NCBI RefSeq assembly: GCF_050908995.1
Contig: NC_135118.1
Span: forward strand, 22,763,501-22,827,500
Length of the DNA stretch: 64,000 nucleotides
Source: Andrena cerasifolii
Lineage: Eukaryota; Arthropoda; Insecta; Hymenoptera; Andrenidae
Direction of reading: 5' to 3'
The notes below the pieces were generated by a model. It was not told where the DNA came from, did not search any database, and was given only the letters and a program-made list of their open reading frames with translations. Made by a program: the position numbers and the translations under genes. The stretch's first letter is position 1, and every line of letters starts with the position of its first letter. Below are positions 12,240-23,489 of the stretch, one piece after another.

Positions 12240-12564
12240 TTCTGCTCGCCATCGCGCAGGACGCGCTTTTGTTCGTACGCATTACGGCGTACAGGATCCG
12301 TAATTATTTCACTGTCAATTATTTGCATCGGCGACGATGTGGAAATTCTAACGATCGCCAGAGACTGGCCTGTCGTTTTAGTGGCCGCGCTGGTCTGATG
12401 AAACCCGGGATGCAGATTAATGCTTCCTTCTCGTGCTCGTTACCCACACACCCTCCGGTCCTCTGTCAGACCTCGATAATCACCGGTTACCAATTGTTTA
12501 TAAACTTTTCTCTTCATATCGCCGCGTTTCGCTTCGCTGCGCTTTGCCAAAATGCGCGACAGCC

Positions 12565-13292
12565 TTAAGGGGTTACACCTAGTCAGGCAGCCGGAAAGAG
12601 GCGAATGTTTGTGAATTTTTTTCGAAAAAGCGGAAGAATATATTCCTACAGAACTTTTTGCGCTTAAAAGAGCAACATTTAAAGAACATTTGGTAATTTT
12701 TTCGTTGAAAAATATTTACGTTTATAATAAAGTAACAACCCACATCCAAGAAGCATTTTTAAAAATTTGGTTTTGCGGTGAGCACTGTCATTCCGAACCA
12801 GCTTATCTAAAATCAAAAAACAAAAAAGATTTAGTTAGTATATTAATGTATCCTCAGGTTGACGGAGAGAATTTTCCGAAATATTAATTTAAAACAGAAT
12901 GGCGGCTATTTAAAGTTTCGTGCAAAAATCACGCGAAAAAATCAGGATTTCAACTTTAAATAGCCGCAATTTTGTTTTAAATTAATATTTCGGAAAATTC
13001 TCTCCGTCAACCTGAGGATACATTAATATACTAACAAAATATATTCTCTTTTTTTTTAATTTTAGATAATCTGGTTCCGAATGGCTGTGCCCACCGCGAA
13101 ACCAAATTTTTAAAAATGCTTCTTGGATGTCGGTTGTTACTTTATTATAAACGTAAATATTTTTCCACGAAAAAATTACCAAATGTTCTTTAAATGTTGC
13201 TCTTTTAACCGCAAAAAGTTTTGTAAAAATATACGCTTCCGCTTCTTCAAAAAAAATTCACAAACATTCGCCTCTAACCTACTAGTCAAAGC
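12565..13292. mobile_element. TTAA fold-back element, family 2
   Basis: Arms of about 350 bp (12569-12919 and 12951-13292) enclose a spacer of only about 31 bp. The left end is intact: TTAAGGGGTTACACC, then AGTCAGGCAGCCGGAAA. The right end lost part of this block and keeps only ACTAGT and AGG remnants. Each arm contains the same short open frame (65 codons plus at 12690, 66 codons minus at 12982), because the arms mirror each other. These are not genes. The terminal block ties it to families 1 and 3. A run of arm mismatches shows the two sides have diverged independently since formation. Confidence 0.82.
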
Positions 13293-14203
13293 ATAAAAAT
13301 AACAGAAATTAACTCCGAATTCATAGTCAAGGTCATTCTTGCTGAGCTTCAGCGTGGACGCGTAAATTTACCCATCGAACTCGTAATCATCTTTCCCTAC
13401 TCCTCACTTACAACTATCGAGATATTACCATGAATGCTACCATTCGATTGCACCGCTCCTAGCCATCATCGGCGGCATTGCGAGTTGCAGCCCGATGTCG
13501 AAAAATTGCACAGCCATCGGTGGGAAAAGTCACGGACGTGTAATACTTTTGTATCCCCCTGGCTGGCGGTGCCGCGTCGTTTCGCGCGAAATGCCGCGGC
13601 GGAGGTGAAAATTTCATTCGAAGTTCTGCGGTCTCCGTGGATAACTGTAATGAAGGTGGGAAGAGGGAGGCGAGCTCGAGGGAAAGGGAGAGTGGCGATC
13701 CTCTTCTTCGGTGTCGGCCGCGTGCACGAGGGTTATACTAGCTACCAATGAGAATTTCCGAGAATCGGGCAACGAAACGGAGACAGAGGCCAACGGCGAG
13801 AGAAGGAGGGAGTAAATAAATATTCTCAGGCACGTATAACGAGATGTAAACGAAGGCCGAAGTAAAGGGTACGAAGTAAATCTGGCCGGGCGAATTACAA
13901 GGCGAATATCACGGTCCGGCTACGTGTTTAGAGAGTTTCAAGTACGCGGACGGGGCTGAATAAGCGGATGTTCCTAGGCAACGAATTTCCGACCTCTTTG
14001 CCATTGTAGCGAGTCGCTAATGAAATTTTGTTAACGCGGCCGCGTGGCGCGTCTCGATAACGTTTCGTCTGGTTACACTGTCTTCCAACTTGATCTCTCC
14101 ACGTGTTCTGTCGCCGTTCGTAATCGCAGTTTATAGTAGCTAGGTGATTGCGCCAAAAATTTCAAGTCGGATTAGCAAACACTTTCGTTTATATTACACG
14201 AGG
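13293..14203. other. no gene recognised
   Basis: The first part is AT-rich and the rest is GC-rich and purine-rich (13640-13860). A 105-codon frame at 13434-13751 has no identifiable domain. I see nothing else. Confidence 0.45.
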
Positions 14204-14448
14204 GTTTAGCGCCGCAGGGGTGCACAGGGAGCCGTTTTCAGCGCCTAGCTGCGAGCAACCCGCCTGTCCCGTTGCTAAGGTTAGAATCGTTGAGGCAAAC
14301 TGCAGTAGCGTACGTGCATTTGGTACGACTTGAACCAGCTATATACACTACTGCAGTTCTCCTCGCCGATTTTAACCTTAGCAACGGGACAGGCGGGTTG
14401 CTCGCAGCTAGGCGCTAAGAACGGCTCCCTGTGCACTACTAGTTTAGC
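14204..14448. repeat. palindromic repeat, 217-bp hairpin with flanking direct repeat
   Basis: Arms of about 95 bp (14220-14314 and 14341-14436) are close to 90% complementary by eye, beginning GTGCACAGGGAGCCGTT on both sides, with a spacer of about 25 bp. The direct repeat GTTTAGC occurs just outside each arm (14204-14210 and 14442-14448) and could be a target duplication, although 5-9 extra bases separate it from the arms. The GC-rich arms make a very stable hairpin. It could be a MITE of unknown class. Confidence 0.65.
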
Positions 14449-16421
14449 CTGTATCGAGCGGTAAATCGTTGAAAGCCTTTCCTTTTCAACCTTGACGAAC
14501 TGGCGTTTTCTAATGAAGCTTTTCACAGATCGTTCGTCGACGCTCCTTTCGTCCTGCTTGAAATTTCAGTAATAGAAAATAGATCCATAGCTTGGAAATT
14601 TCCTAAATTACTCTGGGGAACTTATGTACTTCAGAAAGTATACATACATACTCATGTTATCGTGGTCCAACGGCAGATACCTATAGGTAGTCTTTCGAGT
14701 AGAGTTCTCCGAGGGTTTTCTGGTAAATATAATCGTAATACTTATCAGGCTATCGAGTATAGTTGTGAACTCTAGCATTAAATCATATTATATTTTGGAT
14801 CTAATGTGATTGAATGACCCTTCACAAAACTACTAACGGGAAGAGACGACCTGAAGGCGGTTTCCACGCATCGGAGGGAATTTCGTGATCAATCAGTTTA
14901 AAGAGAGGCTATTTTAAAAGGGGGAGGCCGATCGTGAGAACGCGTCGCGTAGAAGGAACGAAATTTTATTCCCCAAGATGCAGGCAGTGACATGGCGAAA
15001 GCCATTAACGGGAGGCCCCGCGTTCTTTTCTACTTCCTCGACGTCGCTGCTCGAACCGCCGATTTCTTGCCACCGTCGGATTAACTAGAAGGCATTTAGC
15101 GCTCCGGCTAATTGCTGGCAAGTATTCCGTTCACGGTGCACCGAACGCTTAATCGATTCGAGGTAATCGCACTGGCGATGTCGCGAGTCGTCTCGCTCTG
15201 TTTTTCGTCTCATCAAGTAAATCGCGTAAATTCCGTCGATCAAGCCTAATGAATCGACACGATTCTTGGCGAATCCTTCGGATAATGATTTCGATTTTCA
15301 TTTCGATTGATACTGATCTCAAAATGACAGCTGATTTTTATGCAGATAGTGAGCAGGTGCCTTTCAAAGCTATCATTCTTCAGATTATTAGTATCGAATG
15401 CTACAAAGCACAAGTAGTTTTATAATAAAGTAGCACTGCGCAAATTCCAGTAGGGAATTGTCTGACCAATATCAGGTATATTCCCCTTGCAAAGATCATT
15501 CTTCGTTGACCCCCCATCGCTAAGTTATTCCAGCGAAAAAGGGAAAATAAAACATTGGGGAACGCTAGTAATTAAAAGTTCCCCATGTAGTGCTCCTCTT
15601 TTATTATCGAAAATACATCTAAATTCCTGCGCGCAAGCTTTGCTCCAATATCCGCGACTAATATCGTTTTAATAATGTAACTTCCGGCTTTGTGAGACGA
15701 AGGACAGGGTCGAAGGGCCCGTAAACACGTTCTTCAATGCGGTACACAGCACTGTTACTAATATTGACGGATAAAGGACGGGGACGAGGGGTGAAACGAA
15801 TGCTTTGTGCAGCCTCGCCTCTCTCTCTCCCTCTTTTTCCCACTCTTAGGAGGAGGCCCAAGAAAGCCGAAGTAATAAGAGCGGCCTAAACTCCGTGAAT
15901 CCTTTTATTAATCCGCGTGGCGGGATTGGATTTAAAGCTTCCGCCAACCCTCCACAGTTTTCAGCCCTCATTCCCTTCCCTTCGAGGCGCGCCACGAGTG
16001 AGAGGATTCCTGGAGATCCGCCGAGCTCTGGAGCGTATACGCTGAGTCACATAACTCAACACGGTTCATGTAATTTGTGTATCTTTTTTTTTTGGTGCAA
16101 GTAGGGGAACGTGGCACGGAAAATATTCTAAGAAAGTGGTCTATAGCAGATTAAAAGTATCCAGAGTGTAAGCTTTGGTAAAGTTCTTTTAGATACAGCA
16201 AATGGCTTTTGTGAGCTTTCCTTCACCTGTGATTTTAATAATGCAATTGGAAGTTGTAGATTGACATATTAATTCTTTGCACCTCAAAAGGGATGCTCTG
16301 AATATTAATTTTCGTTATATGAGCATACATCAACAAAAGTAATTGAAATTCAATTTTGAGTATGTCGTTAATGAGAACGTTGTAACACAATATGCTAACA
16401 GGTTGTACAAATTACTACATA
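14449..16421. other. no gene recognised
   Basis: Mixed composition, becoming AT-rich after 16050. Short frames around 15487-16104 lack recognisable domains. I see no repeat or RNA gene. Confidence 0.5.
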
Positions 16422-17319
16422 TAGGGTGACCTGTCCAGTGAATGAACGCTTAAGCTGCATGTTTGTTAAAATTAGTATTCAAAAGCCGTTATTTAATTCC
16501 CTGAATGTTATTGCTGCAAGCGAGCTGTTTTATTACTAAAGTCGGACATCCCGGAACACAATTTTAGCAATGTTTGATTGTTATAATTTTCATTAAAGGC
16601 TGGCAGAGGATTAAATAAAAAATGGGCCAATGACCAGTGAATGAAAATAAATTTCTAATGAATGAAAAGGGGTACCCCAGTGAATGAACGGGATATTAAC
16701 AGTGGTTAGGTTTCCAATGCATTTAGACGATTTTTTGTGTAAATAATTTTTCATTCTCCAATTGCAATAATATTATTCACTTGATACTTTACTAGTCTTA
16801 TAAGATCGTAATTATGCATAGTTGAAATTTGGTTTCTGGGGTGGGTTCACCTAACCTCCACACTGGCGGCGAAAGTTGTCAAGAGAAAAAAAGAACGGGT
16901 AAGCTGTTCATTCATTGGTAAACTAAAAAATGTCCAGTAAATGAACGGCCGTTCATTCATTGGTATCTCCCATCCAATGCATGAACACCTAAAAATCTCG
17001 ACAAATTCTTAGAAACCCGTTATTTCATACAGTCTCTTTTGTTAAAGGAACATCTAAACAATGTAATTATAACAACAAATTACGTACAAGACTTACCTTG
17101 AACTTGTGGGAAGCCATGAGGGCAACTGTTGAATAAACGGAATTAATGCCGTATTGGTTATAAGTAAAAAGAAAAAGGCTTTTGCGAGACATCGGTGGGT
17201 GCCCACTCTAAATTTCGGTGTAAGTTTCAACGTGAAGTGAGCGATAGGCATTAATTTTTCGTATTATATGAGCAACGTTCATTTACTGGGGGTGTTCATT
17301 CACTGCACAGTTCACCCTA
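16422..17319. mobile_element. TA-flanked MITE with repeated AGTGAATGAAC motif, 894 bp
   Basis: TA dinucleotides flank an element (16424-17317) with terminal repeats of about 25 bp. The left end is GGGTGACCTGTCCAGTG AATGAAC and the right end on the minus strand is GGGTGAACTGTGCAGTG AATGAAC. The identity continues into the flanks as CATATA/TATATG. TA duplication fits the Tc1/mariner (IS630) superfamily. The interior carries at least eight further versions of CCAGTGAATGAAC in both orientations, near 16633, 16659, 16678, 16909, 16932, 16950, 16976 and 17277. No transposase frame is present. The motif also occurs in the TA-MITE at 23181 and the fragment at 26558. Confidence 0.75.
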
Positions 17320-18670
17320 TATGAAATTTTAATTGCGCTTTGTAAACAGCTGTAATTAGTCGTGTGTATTGTTCAAGATTATTGTGGAGAGACAAAAGGT
17401 ATTGACCAACGTGCATTGATATTAATTCTTCATATTTCGTGAGATATCAAAGGCTGCATAAACGTTCTATAATATTTAACACGTATTTCGTTCGAGCTCA
17501 CGAGCTTTTTATAAAGTGGAATGAAAGGAGGTCCGACGATAATGCAAGAAATTATTCGTTCAGAGGACGGAAGAGGATAAAACCGATTTATCATTTCTTT
17601 CATCACAGATGCAATGACTTAGGCTGGGAAAGGGACATGATCTTCGTATACTTCTTGATGACCCGCGAAAGCGTCATAATTGCGATCTAACTGACAGCGT
17701 ATTATTGTGAACTTACTTAAGCTTTTAGATCAAGTGCACAAGTGGTTGATGCTTTATTAGTTTCCGTATGTATCGCAAAAGCGGTCATTTCTGTACTTGT
17801 GTATTCGTCATTTATTCTTAACCTTAAGGCTCCTTCGGACTTTAGTTCAAATTGATATTTTTCTGCAATTATTTTGTTCCCAGTTATTGTACAACAGTCT
17901 CCTTGCATTAGTTCGAGGAATATAAAGAGTCCACAAAAATATGGGGGGAGCGATGAAATCATCACTAATAGCTACCTTAACATGCACTTTTTATTGGCCT
18001 GGATAAAGAGAATATCGTTATTTTAATTGAATAAGAAATTGATTTCGATAAGACTGGTTTTCACGTGTTCGCTTGGATCGTTTTTATTACATCAAAGATA
18101 TTTGGCGTTGGGAGGTTTCGCTATCTTTATAATGCATATAATTGCCACTTGCAGGTGAAATCTGATACAGGTTCCCAGTAAAAGCTGCGAGACAAGTGTA
18201 TTTTAATGTTTCCCTGTTATTATATCATTTTTAAAAGATACTATTAAGATCTATCGAGTTAACGGTTATCTCAAGGATAATTGCGGGTTGCTTCGGGCTT
18301 TCAATCATAGAGTCCATAATTTTAATTATAGACCCACACGCATGATTTTAAATCTTGCATCCGAAAGAATGCACGCGAGCACTTGATGATCTGGAAGTAT
18401 GTATCAACGAATATGGTTGCGAAAGGGTTAACGAATTTTTAATTCAACTGTAATCAGTCATATAGCCGTGCATTCCTCCTTATAGCCTTTTTATAAAACT
18501 GAATTAACTGTGTCGCATTACGTACGCATACCAGGAAGCAGTATTTCTAACTCTTTTTAAATAAAATACATAGAACCAACTAATTGAAACATTCCCTTCG
18601 TTTCATCGGTCACCTAAATTACAGACTTACATCTTAAACATTCCCCAAACCATTAGCAGACAATCTTACC
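17320..18670. other. AT-rich DNA, no gene recognised
   Basis: Two short frames (17439-17690 plus, 17717-17965 minus) lack domains. A lone AAAGGGTTAAC at 18424, read on the minus strand as TTAACCCTTTCGCAACC, resembles a piggyBac-type end but has no partner in range. Confidence 0.45.
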
Positions 18671-21572
18671 TCGAAAGGAGTGCCTTACTCTCAAAGAATC
18701 CTCACCAAAGTTCAACAACCTCTCATCAAAAATCGCCCCTACTCTGTACCCACTTGGTACCATTATTTCTGCACACCCTGGCCCAAAAACAGATATCAAA
18801 CCATCCACACCTCGCCAGCAGTCTACCATCTCAGCTCCACAGACAAAACGAACGATTGTCTAGCGAAGCGACCTCTTCTCCCCCGATATTCGAAACTCGC
18901 GATACACACCAGCGCGTTGTGTTATTTGGAGCCAGCGGCAGGAACGAGGCATCGGGATCAGAAAGCATGAAAAGCCGCGTGCTCGGTGACCCATGGGATG
19001 CGCACGAGGACCAAGCTGCCCACGCCGTCCATGACTCACAGCATTCTTCCCCTCGAAGAAACGATAAACGGCCGTGTCCTCGCCCTCCGCCGAACTTGCC
19101 CGGGACGAGGAAGTTTCCTGCATTCTTATTGTGCCCTCCTCCTTCCGTTTCTGCTCGCACAAAAACCATACGGTCTGGCGAGCATGTCTGGTGGGCAGCG
19201 AGTAGGCGCCAGGGTCCACCCCTTTCCGCAGCCCCCGAGACACCGGTGTTGCAGTCTTGCCCCGTTTCACCCCTTTCCCTTTCTCTCCCGTGGCCGTTAG
19301 AGCGAAAACGTTCTCCATTAACGCCTCTTCCTCCTTTCCCCCCTCCTTTTGTCAGTTGGCAGACGCGGCCGCGCGCCAAAGCGATATTAAAAACTGCCTC
19401 GCGCTGCAATAAAGCTAACTGGCTCTCGCGCGAGCGTATAGGTTCCTCCCGATGTTACGGGGCGCTGATTTCCTCTATTCCGGGCGACACCCCGAGACAC
19501 GCTTTGCCGCTTCTTCGATTCTCAGACGCAGGCATTCAGAGGACCACCTGTCTGTCGGAGTTCGGGATTCTTGGCGTTGTACAGGAGCTCGAGATTTTGT
19601 TGCAGTTTGAATTCCTCGGGTGAAGAGTTCGAGAGTTTCTGGGACCTCGCGTCTTCGTCGTGTTTGCGGTCTTGAAATAGAGATTGAGTAGCTTGAAGTA
19701 GAGGTTTCGTGTGATTGACGCTTTTCGCTGCGCTTGTGAGTTTCAAGGATTTCAATAAACTTTCCGCTTTCCTTTTCGATATCCAAATAGAATTCACCTT
19801 CTCTCCAGGTTTAGTGTTCTTAGTTCTTTGGAGCCTCTCCATACTTTACTGCTTTATAACCATACAATTCTCGCGACACGCAATAAAATTCTCTCCGCCA
19901 GGTGCCTCGCAAGCATAGAATCCTTTGCGCCGAGTAGAATGGTGTTATTAAGAACGCAGAGGAGCACGAGGACAATAGTTATCGATATCTCGCCATAAAT
20001 CTGCCGTTGAATGAAAATCAGGCAAGACAGGCGCACAGCTAAGTTCATTTCCTCGCGAGATCGCTTTGAAGAGTAGAATCAGCCGTAGGTATCATAGGCA
20101 GACACCTATACGTCGCGATTCCAGGGGTTCCGACGTCTCTGCAATATATTTGCCTGTCTCTCTGAAAGGAGCACTCCTCGCAAAAACTACTAGCGTCACA
20201 AAGGGACGGTTAGTTCTCGCGAACAATTTATTACCATCCTGCTGGTCCTTCGCTCCGGAAGCGGTGCGTGCACCCGCGCGCGGCGAACATTCCCCCCGGT
20301 TGTCTGTCACATAAAACGGCGGATCGAAGGCGAGGAGGAACGAACAGCGCCGCGAGAAATTGTCCTTCTCTCGTTTTCGCCGCGGCCGGCGTCTGCAGAA
20401 GGACGCGCCGAAGGAAGGAAGGAAGAAGAGCGGCGGAGGGAAGGGGCCGAGAGAAGGGTGGAAAAAGGTGGAAGGCGGGGGCTACTTTCAGGCGGCGGAA
20501 GAACCGCGTCGCGAGCTCTGGAGTGGCGGATATAGAGTGGCGGAAAGACGAGGGACTCTATTGCTTCGCCATAGGGAGGAAGAGGAGAAAGAGAGGCTGG
20601 AGAGCGTTCCCGTCGAGCTTTGATATCCCAGCGAGGCACAAAGAGTTGTCGCCCGGGCTCCGTGTGTAATGTAATTGCGTGGATAGGCACGTAGCTATCT
20701 GCCTAGGCACTCCATTCGCTTATTTGCACCGCGAGAAAGACACCGTGGTAGCTGATGGGCGGAGGAGGAGGGAGGGACGCGTCTCTTGGCTGGTACTTTT
20801 TCACCAGCCGTGCTGGAGCGTGTCTTTCGGCAGCTTCTGGGATGAAAGGAAATCCCCTGGTGATGGCGAATTCGCGTTTCGCTGGTCCACGTGTCCCTTT
20901 GTCAGCGGGGAATGAAACTGGCCCTGGGTGGAGAGGTGTCGTCGCCGTCATAGGGCTTTTAATGAAAGTGCTCGCGCTGAAAATTCCGCGCGCGGGCATC
21001 GAGAAACGTTTTAATCGGCCGCGGCTGCGGGGAAAAAACGCGGGACCGTTTAAAGTGATTGTCGCTCCCGTCTTCTTTGCCGGGCGACGCGGTATGAAAT
21101 GAGTTTCTTGAACGCGGTTTCTCGAATCGCGGCCGACGCTCCCGGGGAATTCTGTTCGACAGAATTTTTGCTGTAATTGAGATGGCGGTCGGTGGGGTGG
21201 GTACTCTTCTTGCGGTGTTGCGTCACCGAGATTGACGCTCCAGAAGGATGCATCCGGGTGTGAGACATCCCACGAGCATTTTTGTCTCTCTTCGGCGTAT
21301 TCAGCCGGCCCCTTTCTTCGCCAGCCTCTTTTTCCTCGGCATAGGAGGCCTACTACGTACTATGTAGCGTTCTTTGTCGAGGCTGTGGTGAAGCTTATGC
21401 TCGATTAAATTCTGGAAATTGAAATCGCTTGCCTGATAGCGTTTTCTGCCGGAGCCTTCCGTTTCTGAGGGAATCAGCTATAAGGATGGCTTATATTAGA
21501 CTTCGGGTATACAGAAAACACTGAGTTTTAGTAACACAGTGTAGGTATATTTACATTCATCAACTTCTGTTT
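18671..21572. other. GC-rich island with overlapping open frames; no recognised gene
   Basis: GC- and CpG-rich from about 18700 to 21250. Open frames are long on both strands at once: 289 codons plus at 18754-19623, 192 codons minus at 18831-19409, 133 plus and 127 minus near 20270-20690. Their products are Pro/Ser/Arg-rich with no domain. Simultaneous openness in several frames is what stop-poor composition gives. A purine run with GAAGGAAGG repeats covers 20400-20620. A promoter or first exon could sit here, but I cannot point to one. Confidence 0.4.
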
Positions 21573-21602
21573 GATTATTTATTTATTTATTTATTTATTT
21601 AT
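21573..21602 (-). repeat. (TTTA)n, 3' tail of minus-strand LINE
   Basis: About seven TTTA units directly abut the LINE remnant to the right. Read on the minus strand they are an (AAAT)n tail, the usual 3' end of CR1/Jockey-group elements. They are preceded by a short 3' UTR with GAGGCCTTCGGCCCG. Confidence 0.7.
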
Positions 21603-22079
21603 AAACGGGCCGAAGGCCTCTTTCATAAATGTTTACAAAGGAAAAAGAACTTCACTAATGTCAATATTCAGGTCAGAAAAACAGGGGTTATATCCATTTT
21701 CCGGGATCTTGTAATTAGTAGTGCTATTTCGATAGACTGATCCAAAAACGTGCTAAATAAATTCGTAATTTTATCATCATCTGTTGCCACATTTTCTTTG
21801 TAAAACATGTTACATGGCAAGCCAGACGTTTTGCGCTTAGAATTTATGAAACTCCAAAAGGATTTAATGTTATTATTTTGAACCGATAGCTCAGTTTTGC
21901 GTACGTAATAGGAGTAACAATGTTTAGCAATTCTCTTACATTCGGCTCGCAAGTTGACAAAAGTTAAGTAGTCAGACAGTTGAGAGCTCTTTTTAAAGGC
22001 TCTATGAGCCTGTTTCTTTTTACGAACCAGTCCAATTAAGGTACGAGAAAACCATATATTTAAATCGGGTGGTTAAATG
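21603..22079 (-). pseudogene. non-LTR retrotransposon (CR1/Jockey group) remnant
   Basis: Minus-strand translation from about 22079 down reads a stretch starting PDLNIWFSRTLIGLVRKKK, then a segment ending SDYLTFVNLRAECKRIAKH, then KSFWSFINSKRKTSGLP and KITNLFSTFLDQS. This is the linker between endonuclease and reverse transcriptase in CR1/Jockey-type ORF2, with its FWxFINSKRK hallmark. Near 21680 the frame shifts by one: the frame ends at VFLT, while the next frame continues FSDLNIDISEVL, as expected for the family. The reverse-transcriptase core is absent, because the sequence jumps from this linker to the 3' UTR and (AAAT)n tail. An in-frame stop precedes PDLNIW. It is therefore 5'-truncated, internally deleted and dead. 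Confidence 0.85.
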
Positions 22080-23131
22080 ACCACATAGCAGCTCCCTTAG
22101 CTCGTGGATCATAAACCCAGTACCGCATAAGAATTCGTATGATTCATTAAAATTGTAAAAAAAGCAAGATTCGTGGAAAGTTAATTTAAGATGATCATTC
22201 AGCTAATTCGTGATATATCCTTCTCTACCTAATTATTCTTCTTCATATCTAAATTCTTTCGAAGAGAATTTCTTTCCCCTTAATTCCAGTTTAATTCTGA
22301 ACACGAAATCGCTGATCTTTAACGTTTCCTCGATATTCGCGAGGACGCGCCTGTCACGAAATAATTTCGCATCGACATCAGAGGGGTTCTGTACGCGTAG
22401 CGGGGTAGAGGAAGCATTGACGGGGACGCGGTGTTCGAGACCCGTGTATTTAAATACATCGCGAGAGATGGAAATGTATTTAGACGACAGCTCTTCTGAA
22501 AGGAAAATAATTTGACATATTTTAAAAGTTGGAATGCCGCTCGAACTTCTAAAGCCGCCCTCGGCTCCTTCGCTCCCCGGGGCTCAGCTGAGGGGGCGGA
22601 AAGGTGTCGAGGTCGCGGCCGGGGGGTGTCGCGACACGAAGAAGACGATGGTGCCAAGTAATTTTAAAGCGATTTTTTACCGAAAGAAGTTTGCATTAAT
22701 TGGAGGCTTACCCGAAACCTGTTCCCTACCTCTCTTTTTATCCGCGTTTCGCGTCTCCGTGTGATTACACTTATTAGATCCCATTAAATGTCGAATCCAC
22801 GAAATTGAAAATTAAACGATACTAATTTAAAGGGGCTGGCTTAAAACAATCCGCAGAGTGCCTAATTGTAACCTACCATTTCGCTCCAAAGATACATTAT
22901 CAACCCAATGTACTGCAAACAACTCGCCCAGCCTCAGCAAGTCGAATTGAAAATTCACACCCTCCTGAGTGAGGCCAAATCCGATTCCCTCGCTGAAGAT
23001 ACATTCAATTACTCCAATTACCCTTTCAAAATACCCACTTGCACTCACTGGCGTCACTTTCGAACTTATGTGTCATACCAAGTCCGAGTAAAATCAAGAA
23101 CAATTGAATACAGCTCTTGTTGCAACATTTA
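22080..23131. other. no gene recognised
   Basis: AT-rich with a short GC-rich patch at 22530-22640. Overlapping frames at 22210-22764 and 22827-23132 lack domains. Nothing else can be supported. Confidence 0.45.
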
Positions 23132-23139
23132 GCGCAGAG

Positions 23140-23481
23140 CAGAGATGGGCAAACAATTTTCTGAAATAAAAATTTGTGTAGGGTAAACCAACCAGTGAAT
23201 GACCGAATTGTTGAATCTATGAACTTTTGAGACTAAGGAGGGAGCCCTATTTAGGACGCTAGGAATAAGGTGATTCTTGGGAATTTATTTCTGAGAAACT
23301 GTTAAGCGGATCTTTTCCAAACTTTCAGGGTATTTTAGTTCACATTCAAACAATAAAAATTAATTTTTTCGTTACGAAGTGTTCGGTAGAAATAGAGATA
23401 TACGAACACTGGTTTGCGTTCAATTACTGGTTGGTTTACCCTACGAAATTTTTATTTCAAATCATTTTCTGCCCATCTCTG
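23140..23481. mobile_element. hAT-like palindromic MITE carrying a nested TA-MITE
   Basis: Outer ends are CAGAGATGGGCA and its complement TGCCCATCTCTG, fitting the CA-rich hAT terminus. The 8-bp flanks GCGCAGAG (23132-23139) and CCCCAGAG (23482-23489) agree at six of eight positions, as expected for an aged hAT target duplication. The outer arms are only about 38 bp each (23140-23178 and 23444-23481) and are complementary almost throughout, so the host element was a palindrome of about 80 bp. Its centre is interrupted by a separate TA-flanked element. There is no coding capacity. Confidence 0.68.
23179..23443. mobile_element. TA-flanked MITE nested in hAT-like element, 261 bp
   Basis: TA flanks an element (23181-23441) whose ends both read GGGTAAACCAACCAGT, followed by GAATGA on the left and AATTGAAC on the right. 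The same terminus, inverted, occurs alone at 26558-26606 next to unrelated sequence. That shows this unit is independent of the surrounding hAT-like arms. TA target choice suggests Tc1/mariner mobilisation. The CCAGTGAATGA motif is shared with the 16422 element. Confidence 0.65.
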
Positions 23482-23489
23482 CCCCAGAG

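Noticed and set aside
12690..13182. Two similar 65/66-codon open frames on opposite strands
   Set aside because: They are mirror images because they lie in the two arms of the family 2 fold-back element. There is no start context or domain, and one copy differs by frameshift-like changes.
18754..19623. 289-codon open frame, longest in the window
   Set aside because: Low-complexity Pro/Ser product in a stop-poor GC-rich island, with equally open frames on the opposite strand and no recognisable domain.
19475..19842. Overlapping minus-strand frames of 103 and 106 codons with protein-like composition
   Set aside because: Two different minus frames and a plus frame are open over the same bases, so openness is compositional. 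No domain was recognised.
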